Assembly: GCA_003640385.1 (NCBI GenBank)
Contig: RCAB01000915.1
Span: 1 to 12,848 of the forward strand
Source of the DNA: Setaria digitata
Lineage: Eukaryota; Nematoda; Chromadorea; Rhabditida; Setariidae
Direction: 5' to 3'
Length of the DNA: 12,848 nucleotides
In this document: positions 1 to 8,815 of the stretch, piece after piece
Layout: the number at the start of each line of letters is the position of its first letter
Position numbering within the stretch: position 1 is the stretch's first letter
Translations under genes and position numbers: made by a program
Notes under the pieces: generated by a model
Databases searched by the model: none
Seen by the model: only the letters and a program-made list of their open reading frames with translations
Told to the model about the DNA's origin: nothing

Positions 1-311
1 CTAATCATCATCCGTTACTGTGTATCATTAAGAATCAAAAAAAAAAAAAAAAAGAAATGAATTTAAAAATTTTAAAAATACTAAAATATGTGCAGTTAAG
101 TCATCGATGAACGATGCAAATCGATTGAAACGATAATGTAAAATGGAAGAAAGGAAAAGTGAAAGGGAGAAAAAAGGAAAAAAGTGTTATTGTTGTACTC
201 TTCAAACTCTCTCTTCATTCTCTTTTAAAATTTAACACTCTGATAGTTTATAGTTAATACTATCATCCATACTGACTCCTACAAAATGCTCACGTATAAC
301 AGCTGTACGTA

Positions 312-312
<1 letters not shown>

Positions 313-345
<33 letters not shown>

Positions 346-423
346 TGTCTGCGTGTATGTATGTTTGTGTATGCGAGTGCGTGTGCGTATGCGTGTGCGT
401 AAGCGTACGCGTACGCGTATCCG
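313..423. repeat. (GT)n microsatellite grading into alternating purine-pyrimidine tract
   Basis: A pure GT run at about 315-344 is followed by degenerate GT/GC/AT alternation to about 420. The tract ends in the self-complementary unit GCGTACGCGTACGC (403-416). The whole tract is nearly strict alternating purine-pyrimidine, which favours left-handed Z-DNA. It is unusually GC-rich for its surroundings. Confidence 0.9.
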
Positions 424-435
424 TTTCGATTTGAC

Positions 436-458
436 AAAAAAAATAAAATAAAATAAAA
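436..458. repeat. Short AAAAT-type pentamer run
   Basis: An A run followed by about three to four copies of AAATA in tandem. It is simple-sequence DNA next to the GT tract. Confidence 0.7.
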
Positions 459-710
459 GGAAAAGCGGAAAAGGAAACAATACGAACGATTTTTTCATTC
501 GAAATTATGCTGTTGCAGTAATTAATTCAATCATTGATTAACAGTTGATAAAATGATAATAAATTAATAAGTGAGTAAGAAATATCATCATTTATCTTAT
601 TTATCATCCAGAAGTGAAGAGGTAAATGAATGAATGTGCAATGTTAATTCTTTTTTTTTTTTTGTATTAATTATGTGTATACGAAGCAGTGACAATAAAC
701 TTTTTTTCTC

Positions 711-756
711 TTTTTTTTTTTTTTTNGTTTTTGTGGGAGAAAAAAAAAAAAAAAAA
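711..756. repeat. Poly-T / poly-A inverted pair around an assembly N
   Basis: A run of 15 T (711-725) is followed by an N at 726, then 13 unique bases, then 17 A (740-756). The two runs are complementary and could fold as a hairpin. The N marks an unresolved base at a homopolymer end. Confidence 0.8.
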
Positions 757-1477
757 TTATCAGCAATTTTAATCGAACAAAATTTTTCTAAATTGATTAA
801 TTTAATACGCATTAAAATAAGAGGATCGATGTTATCAATTAAAAAGAGAAATGAATAAATGAAAGAAAAATATCAAAATTGGAAAGAAATTGAAATAAAT
901 TTGGGAAATTTGACTGATTGATTGATTTTTCATTTCTGTTTATGACTTTTTGAAAATGAAACATTTCATTGCTGATGCACAAAATGGAAAATTTTATAGC
1001 TCAACTAAGGAAAGAAAATTTCTCACTTACTGGCACAAAAAAAAAAAAAAAAAAAAGAAAGAAAATCGCCAAAATGATGATGATGATATTTTAATTTGCA
1101 AATATTCTCGACAATGTGCAACATTACAATTTAGACTAAGTAGCTTACTAACTCTGCAATCCGATTGAAGGATGAAGAATTTTAATCGAATAGATCGATG
1201 TACTCGTTGTTGATATGCGTTGTTGCATCATAAATTGTATATATGTCTAGCTAGCAAAAATTACGTTTATATATAAATTCTTCTTAAAAAAGATAAAAGT
1301 GAATGTTGCAAATTTTTCTAAAATTATTTAAACCTTTTTTTAAACCCTTTGAATTTTGTGATTTACACAATTGAAAGTACCTAAACTGCTTCACTAATTA
1401 AAAGAATACCCAAAAATATATTTCAATTATCATTTAATTCAACATGAATAACTGGTTTTTTTTTCTTCTTCTTTTGT

Positions 1478-1500
1478 AAAAAAAAAAAAAAAAAAAAAAA
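1478..1500. repeat. Poly-A run of 23
   Basis: One of the longest homopolymers in the window, preceded by a T-rich stretch at about 1456-1475. Other long runs are A17 at 37-53, T13 at 651-663, A20 at 1037-1056, T15 at 2341-2355, A14 at 2385-2398, T20 at 3063-3082, A19 at 3446-3464, T21 at 4394-4414, A16 at 6304-6319 and A17 at 9308-9324. The last is the pyrimidine tract of an intron acceptor when read on the minus strand. Confidence 0.9.
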
Positions 1501-1686
1501 TGCTTTTTATGCATGCATAAATTTATGCAAAGATATGAAACGACAAATTGTTGCTGCATGATCAGATAATGAATTATCAAATCAGTGATAAGTTCTAATC
1601 TATATATGCTTTGAAATGTTCCAGCAAACTACCATCTGTTGTATTTAGCCTAATTCATATTCATTTCAGCCATATTAAAACTTTTC

Positions 1687-1723
1687 GAGAGAGAGAGAGA
1701 GAGAGAGAAAAAAAAAAAAAAAA
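1687..1723. repeat. (GA)n microsatellite followed by poly-A
   Basis: About 11 GA units run directly into about 16 A. The combined tract is a 37-base all-purine strand. Confidence 0.9.
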
Positions 1724-1907
1724 CATCCACATGGATATTTCAACAAAAGAAAAAGAAACTATTCATTAATTTTGATTAATAGTAAAATCTGCAATAATAT
1801 TATTAATCAATATTATTAATTGCCTTCTAAGTGCAATAAATAACAAACAACTGACGAAACAGCAACTAGTACTAACTGATATAATGTTGATTAAAAATAA
1901 TGATTAT

Positions 1908-1908
1908 T

Positions 1909-1950
<42 letters not shown>
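1908..1950. repeat. (AAT)n microsatellite
   Basis: About 13 tandem AAT/TAA units, with imperfect ATT units just upstream. The low-complexity poly-Tyr frame it creates on the minus strand is not a gene. Confidence 0.95.
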
Positions 1951-1951
<1 letters not shown>

Positions 1952-4900
1952 GGAAGGAATAATGTAAAATGAGGAACAATTTTTATCGTGATGAGAAGAG
2001 GGAGGGAGATGTGGAAGGGAAGGAGAAGAACAAGTTCTACTCTCAGAGACACCTGTAAGTGTCGCACGATATGTCACACCAAATGCATCCAAATACCTTC
2101 TTGTACCAATCGTTCAACAGATGCAATGCAAGATGCAGGGTACAAAATGCAAGATGCAAGATGCAAGATGCAATCAAATTCTTTAAAACTATAATAAGTT
2201 CAGGTGAAGTGGAAGAAGTTATCTGTCAGATGAAGTTATTATAAAAAGGGAAAAAAAATTACCGCTTATTCAGAAGAGGAAATTCAGCGAAGTTATTTCG
2301 TATTCATTTATACGATTAGGAATTATCTGTCTTTCGAGAGTTTTTTTTTTTTTTTCTCTATCCCACTTAACATATTTTCTGATTAAAAAAAAAAAAAAGT
2401 GATTGTTAGTTAGAGGAAAGGAAGAATAGCAATAATTTGGTGATAATTAAAAAGCAGAAATAAAACAAATTTATCAAAACCATGCAACTAGCAATCATTT
2501 GATATTGTAATGATGCTTAACAAATTCCGTCTCATATCATGAGGAAGATTTTAATTCGAAATTATTTCAATTTAATAAATTACTTAAATCAATGGATAGC
2601 AAAATTGAAAATAAAATAAAGAGTAAGAGAAAATGAAATTTAATAGAGAATTGGGCGAAATGGTAGTAGTAGAATGGAAAGAAAAGCAAACGATATGTAC
2701 AATATCAAGTTAAATTAACTTTGCTCATTCATCATATCTAACAAAACTTTTTTTGTAACCAGATATATAGATGGATAATTGAAGAAAAAAAAAAAAAAAA
2801 TTAAATTTTTAAAATTTATAAGATTGAAGAAAGGACATTTTTTTTCACAGATAATTTGTATGATATCGCACTATGTTGTTTTATTGATAAGTTAACTGAC
2901 TAATTTGATTGAAGGTCAACTAAACTGTCAACTAATTGCCAATTGAAACGTATTGTGTTGTTGATAAGATAGTCAGTAATGATAACAGAATTTATTTTCA
3001 TATATTGAAGGGAAAAATATTGATTAAAATTTTGAAATCTGTTTACGCTCTTCTCATTTTCATTTTTTTTTTTTTTTTTTTTCCAAAGTCGTAACTTGAT
3101 TGAAAGATTTTCAATTGTCACATGACGATTGCAAGCAACAATTTAAGACATAATTTTAAGAAAAAAAAAAAGGAAAAGTTTTCTAGAGTCGAGACTAGAT
3201 GTAAACTAGTAAGCAATCATCACTAGCTCAAACTAACAATCAATGATCAAAAAGCCACTCTTACTGCTGTCATGTAAATCTGTAAAAGGCAAATTCTGTT
3301 GGTGGAATTTTACTTGTGCCTAATGCAATAAAAATAAAAATTCATTGAAAGATTCTCTTTAACTTAATAAAAAAAAAAAAATTGTTTTTGAATTTAAAGC
3401 AAAAACAATTTCTCGAAATAGTCGAATTCTTCATGTTCGATATCGAAAAAAAAAAAAAAAAAAATGCACGAAGATTAATCGATTTATTACAAATGCCCAA
3501 TCATTTTGATAAAATTAAAATCAAAATGCCCGAACTAAACAACCCAATATATACGCACATTAATATGAACAGTAACTGGAAATAGCGGATGAATTTAGTA
3601 GTTATTTGATATGGTTTAAAATTTTTTATCACTCATCATATCTTATCAATAAAACAAAAGTGTATTATATATTGCAAATGCATTTACAGTAACAGTCACT
3701 ACGAACAAAATATGATAATGGTTTAATTGATATTTAATTAAAACTATAACATAAGTGAGGATTTTAATCAATTAATAAAAAATTAAAAATTATTGAGTGT
3801 TGCGATATTTCGCTAAATTTCTATCATTCGATGCATATATTGCAGTGATAATCAGAAATGTAGCTAATTTTTAATAAATTTTAATCAAGTAAAAAATATC
3901 ACTATCATGATGCAATTTTAATTATGCATAGAATAATACTATCATTCTGCTTCAATGAAATTTGTAAAAGATTGCGTGAAAATTTCCCGCTCCAACATCA
4001 TATCAATTCTGCATAACAATTAATTAAATTAGTGAGATTTTTTGTCGTTTTTTTTTTTTTTCAGAATAAAAAAGTGCTAAATATAAACAAGCGCAAAAAC
4101 ATATTCTAATGAAATGGAAATAAATTTTAGCAATCAATGCCTGTTAAATCGATGAATTAAAGATGCATGTTTGTTTGAACAATCAGTGGGAGCAAAAAAT
4201 TATTAGAGAAAAATTTTCAAATAAGTTTTTACAATAGCATTTCAGAAATGCTAAGGAAAATTTTGTTTTGAAAAACAAAAAACAAAGCAATTAAAGAAAT
4301 TAAGCAGAGACGGGAATATCAGGAAGACGATATCAATTAATTTTTATTTTTTCTTGCAATTATTAGGCTTAATCTTAACAAATTTATGATTAATTTTTTT
4401 TTTTTTTTTTTTTTACCACCAGAAAATCGTTCAAATCTCTCCTTTCATTATTCAATTTATTCACCATCATTCGTTAACAAAAGTTAAAATTTTGCAACAG
4501 CATGGTTGGAAAATTTTCAAATCTGTCCATTTAATTACAGTATCTTTTCATTTTATAGTTTACTTTTAATTACTGCAATAATTGTTGATGATCATTGTGA
4601 GAAGATGCTTCTGAATTGGCCAATTTAAGCGGTTCAATAAGGAGTTCAAAATAATTTTACTAAAGGCGAGAAATTTTGCTAATGATATATATTTTTACAA
4701 AAAGTGAAAAATTAATTTATGCATGCACAATGTGATAGCCTAAAATTACTACTCTGATAAGAAGACGTTAAAAAAAATTAATTGGTAAATTTTGGGAATT
4801 TTATTAAAAGCGAAGCATTTATTTTCCTTACAGATTAACGAATTTTTGTTGTTTCAAACCCACTTATATCAGAAAAAAATTTAAATTAATCCAAAATGTA

Positions 4901-5222
4901 CCAAAATTTAAGTTATTTTTTCTTCGCAATAATATGACTGAAACTCTGCAAGTAAGCTGAATGATATGCATAATATATTGCACTGAATAATTCAAGGAAA
5001 TTGAAAAGTTTGCTTGACTTGTATATTATAACCTGAAAAGAAGTTTAGTTCACAATATACAAGAAAAAAAAAATGAAAAATAAAATTTAGATCGTATCAG
5101 CAATTAAATTAAACGATGATGTCAATATTATAAAATTCTAGTGTAATTTAGTTAGCTTCAATATCACATTATTTCCTGCCTTACTTTATCAAGTTTTACA
5201 ACGAATCATTGATACACAGCAA
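1951..5222. other. AT-rich intergenic DNA without a supported gene
   Basis: This 3.3-kb stretch is dominated by A/T with repeated homopolymer runs. I found no exon-like frame, tRNA-like fold or transposon terminus. A small hairpin, GACAC-CTGTAA-GTGTC, is at 2047-2062. Confidence 0.65.
2120..2173. repeat. ATGCAAG heptamer tandem array
   Basis: Three exact ATGCAAG units (2147-2167) followed by a partial ATGCAA (to 2173), with degenerate ATGCA units upstream at 2120-2138. The period of 7 rules out a codon-periodic coding repeat. Confidence 0.85.
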
Positions 5223-5415
5223 CTGTTTAGCAGAATTAAAATATAATTGGAAAGTTTAATATAATAATAATAATTAATAACAATAATAATAAATAATAAT
5301 TTCTGGAAGCTAATTTATAAAGCTATGNCTGTTTAGCAGAATTAAAATATAATTGGAAAGTTTAATATAATAATAATTAATAATAANTTTCTGGAAGCTA
5401 ATTTATAAAGCTATG
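5223..5415. repeat. Local direct duplication with variable AAT microsatellite, joined at N
   Basis: Copy one is 5223-5327 and copy two is 5329-5415, separated by the N at 5328; copy two has a second N at 5387. Both start CTGTTTAGCAGAATT and end AAGCTATG. They differ mainly in the length of the internal AAT repeat. The pattern fits two alleles, or two read-ends, laid end to end by the assembler. Confidence 0.9.
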
Positions 5416-5582
5416 AAGCTACACTATATAAGGGTAATAACTAATTGCCTAGGTATTCAAAACAAAAAAATCGTGACATGAAGAACAAGAAAATTTATAT
5501 CATCGTTGTCAAGTCATCTTTTCATTCCTTTAATTGGTTTTAAAATTAAATTTCCATTTCTTCCAAAATTTGTTCACTTGCC

Positions 5583-5668
5583 TTATTATTATTATTTATT
5601 TATTTATTATTATTGTTATTGTTATTATTATTATTATTACTATTATTATTATTATTACTGTTATTGTA
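5583..5668. repeat. (ATT)n compound microsatellite
   Basis: Long imperfect array of ATT units with interspersed ATTT, GTT and ACT units. It creates a spurious poly-Tyr frame on the plus strand. Confidence 0.95.
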
Positions 5669-7436
5669 ATATTATTTCTATTATTTTATGAGTTGTAATT
5701 GATCCTATACATGGTTAGTGCATTCTATTTAATTAAATGGCCATTTGAATTAATAGCAATTAACCCTTCCAAAACATTTATCGGATCATTTATCATTTAT
5801 CAGAACATATATTACACCGACCAGAAATAAATGTATTTCATCATAATTTTTTTTAATTGACCGATATTTGCTAGTAAAAATTTTATCGCTATTATATAAG
5901 TGAAGTTAAGCAGATAAAAGTGCGGTAATCAAATATTTTGGACAATTAATCCAGAAATGAGTTTAGCATACACAAGTTTTTCAGCAATAACATTAAGTCC
6001 TGTATTACTGTTTATTTTATGACACGGATTATTTCCTTCTATTTCGGTATAGTTCTTTTTTAATCAAATTTCTAATGTTGAAATGGTATAATCTTCTCTG
6101 GAAATACCGTGAAAGATCGATGATTCAATGAAATCAAAATAATAACGAATAATTTACCTAAAATCTGCAAATTCAATAAATTCCGTGTTGTTAAGAATAA
6201 ATTAGCCTTTAAAGTCATGCACACATGAACCGAGAAGACCAGTAAAAAATTCAAAAATTCGATCGCACCGTAGAGCAAGGGTGAATAAACGAAGTGATTT
6301 TGGAAAAAAAAAAAAAAAATGATAAGGAGGTGCGATAATTTCCAAAACGCAGATATTTTGAACAATTTCATAATCGCTTTAAGCTGTTATGAAAAAAATT
6401 GAATTGTACATGAACTGTTATGGGAAAAACTGGGGCAACAATTCATCAAAATGCTTCAAAATAAAGGACAGGATCGAATATACACCTGCGTACAATTTGA
6501 AAATGATGCTTTATCACACTCCTTGAACGGCAAAAAGTATTACATGAACAAAATGAAACAACAATAGATAAAGAGGGACTTGCATAAAAGAAATAAAAGA
6601 ACTGAAATTCCAAATAAAACCTAACATTATCTTAACAGTACATAATATTTCACTACCTATCTGTTTGGAAACAACAGCATTAGCACATTTGCCTCTAGGG
6701 ACATATCAATTAGTAATAATTCACTCCCGGATTTCAGTGGAAATTACATAATCATACATGCTTCACTATAAGGAAAATATTAATCAATAAATTTCTTAGT
6801 AATTGTGAATTATACAGACTGCATGGAGGATATAGCATTTCTAGTTTTTTTCTGCGCTTGAAAGACAAATGTAGCAATTCTGTGTGAAGTAGCAACAGCT
6901 TATTTGCCAATATTATAGCGAAAGATAACTGGACATTTTGGTAACGAAAAATTACTAAATTAATTTGCATACCAAGTATTAGTAATAGTGACAGTACATC
7001 AAAAATACTAAATTAAAGAACAGAAAAGAGAAAAAAAAAGTGACATAACATATTTTCACCATTTGACATTGGATTTGGTCTGTCACGAATCACTTTGCAC
7101 CTTTCTGAACACAATTATAGGAGACAAACGAACAAAAAATGTTGCAACATAAAGATTTTCACCCAAATAAAGATTTTTCTTTAAAAAAAAGCATAAAAGA
7201 TAATTATGTGGGACGGTAAGAAACTTTATAACAGCTCACCGTCACTGATAACAATTGCCCTATCAAACTTCACCTATTTAAAATTGAATATGACTACACT
7301 TACCGTTGTTGTTAGTTACTCAGTGTTTATAAATAATCACCAATATAGCAATTTAACAGTAGAAGTAAGCATTAAGCATGAGCTTGAAAGCATAAAACAT
7401 GCAATATAATTATTTCTTACTTCTATGATGAAAGTA
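5669..7436. other. Intergenic DNA; two weak coding-like patches only
   Basis: The sequence has fewer homopolymers than the region to its left. A 54-codon open frame at 6403-6567 (+) has protein-like composition, and a 99-codon frame at 6072-6371 (-) is hydrophobic but includes a poly-Phe run from an A16 tract. Neither has convincing splice sites or homology that I recognise, so neither is called as a gene. Confidence 0.55.
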
Positions 7437-7701
7437 AGATAGCAAGGATATCAAGAGCCAAATTTAATAATTTCTTGATCTCATAAAAATAACTGATTAA
7501 GTAAGAAGTAAAATTCTGGACCTTCTAAAACGGAAAAAAAAAATGAATTGTTACCTACCAAAAAGTGGNAGATATCAAGGATATCAAGATCCAAATTTAA
7601 TAATTTCTTGATCTCATAAAAATAACTGATTAAGTAAGGAGTAAAAATCTGGACCTTCTAAAACGGAAAAAAAAAATGAATTGTTACCTACCAAAAAGTG
7701 G
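7437..7701. repeat. 132-bp direct duplication joined by a single N
   Basis: Copy one is 7437-7568, the N is 7569 and copy two is 7570-7701. Both copies are 132 bp and differ at only a handful of positions (for example AGCAAGG versus ATCAAGG, and AAGAAGT versus AAGGAGT). No terminal inverted repeats or coding sequence are visible. Equal lengths abutting an N suggest an assembly join of two alleles rather than a biological tandem repeat. Confidence 0.92.
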
Positions 7702-7941
7702 AAGGAAAAAAATCAGAATATAAGGTTACACACTACAAGTACATAAATTTCTACAAACGGGCTAAATCAATGCATACGACAACACATATGTGTTTTTCGA
7801 CTTGATGCACCTAGTAAAAATATGACTGAAAATTCCGCAACTAGACAACTAGTAGCTAATCAAAATCAACAAATGCTTAATAAAACAGTAAAGAGAGAGA
7901 GGGAATGAACGATTTTCCTAAACACGCGAAAATGAAAATTT
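7702..7941 (-). other. Probable 3' UTR and downstream flank of the methyltransferase gene
   Basis: No coding potential is visible. On the minus strand I find no AATAAA within about 500 nt after the stop. The nearest variant signals, ATTAAA, lie at 7596-7601 and at 7463-7468, inside the duplicated segment. A short (GA)n run is at about 7891-7902. The cleavage site is not determinable by eye. Confidence 0.35.
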
Positions 7942-8815
7942 TCATCGCCCGGATTTGGAGCAGCTATTTTCCTTGTCGTCATCATCACTGCTTGAGTCGT
8001 CAAATGCATTTCCAGCAAGTTGTGGCCAATAGCGCATACAGTTCAAAGCACCGCAACTAAAATACCAGTTCGATAAATTGTACTTAGGCGACCAGAATAT
8101 TATGATTCATATAGTGATAAACATATTGGAAGCAAATAAAATAACTTACAAGCATTCCATAGCCCCTTCCTCTGATGTGAATGTCATTTTCGGTTTCCAT
8201 TTTCCATCAAAATAGTTCAGTGTCAGCTCTTCTCCTGCAACCAACAGAATTAGTTATATCAGAATTATAAGAGTGAAATTATATTATCTGCTAAAATTTC
8301 AGTCGAACCACAAATCCAACTTTGATTTTAAACAATTATAATTCAACAGATAAGTTGTATGGAATGATAAGAAGTTCTCAAATCATCTTGAGAAAAAATA
8401 ACCTCGAAAAATTCGACGCTTACTAAAAAGACCAATTCGATGGAATGACTGATAGCGTTCAACTCGAACACGAACAGCAATCAAATTCGGGTCACACGAG
8501 TGATTCACAAAAGCAGCTTCATTCCCGCAGAATTTGGCATCAATCAAATATTTTATTTTACTATAACCATTCAGCTCAAATTGATACGTACTGTCACGAC
8601 GTGAATCGCCTTCGGTGATAGTTAGCACCTAAAAAATCTCAGCATCTTGAGTTTAAATTAAAAAAAAGTGTTCCCAAAACTTGCAAATTAAAGTTTATAC
8701 CTACCTCTCCAACGTATTCTACAACGAATACATTTGATGGTATATCTTCCAGCGCAAAAAGACCCCAGCCACGAGCTTTCGTACGAACTATTGCCACTTT
8801 ATAACGACGGCCACT
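7942..8815 (-). other. Catalytic SET and post-SET domains (exons 8-11)
   Basis: The SAM-binding RGWG motif is at 520-523. The EYVGE segment ends exon 8 (538-542). NHSCDPN, which forms the catalytic pseudoknot, is at 584-590 with H585 and C587 intact. GEELTLNY follows at 618-625 with the active-site tyrosine Y625. The post-SET cysteines are C645, C647 and C652; with C587 they would bind the fourth zinc needed for H3K9 methyltransferase activity. Two positions differ from common consensus: the NxxRF element reads NEAAF (578-582) and FDY reads LNY. The C-terminal tail after 652 is about 30 residues, with an SSSDDDDKE acidic run, and ends in TGA at 7944-7942. All core catalytic residues that I can place are present, so an active enzyme is likely. 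Confidence 0.92.

Larger units (their letters stand above)
424..1907. other. AT-rich intergenic DNA without a supported gene
   Basis: All open frames here run through homopolymers and lack coding character. Noted within it are the simple repeats listed separately and a perfect 16-bp palindrome, TTTATGCATGCATAAA, at 1506-1521. Confidence 0.7.

Noticed and set aside
232..498. 88-codon minus-strand frame with His/Thr and Arg repeats
   Set aside because: Its composition is entirely a translation of the (GT)n and A-rich simple repeats.
597..858. Overlapping frames on both strands rich in Phe/Lys
   Set aside because: They translate T and A homopolymers and cross the N at 726.
1506..1521. Perfect 16-bp palindrome TTTATGCATGCATAAA
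   Set aside because: No partner repeat, target-site duplication or gene nearby; palindromes of this composition are expected in AT-rich DNA.
1910..2244. Three short frames, one ending in poly-Tyr
   Set aside because: They arise from the AAT microsatellite and the ATGCAAG array, with no splice or coding context.
3720..3744. GGTTTAATT, matching the first bases of nematode spliced leader SL1
   Set aside because: The match stops after nine bases and the rest does not follow SL1; it is part of an AT-rich imperfect inverted repeat.
6072..6371. 99-codon hydrophobic minus-strand frame resembling a membrane segment
   Set aside because: It includes a poly-Phe run from an A16 tract, and the hydrophobicity follows from T-rich DNA. 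I see no exon boundary or recognisable family.
7206..7409. 67-codon plus-strand frame
   Set aside because: Low-complexity Ser/Thr/Asn composition, no splice sites or family resemblance.
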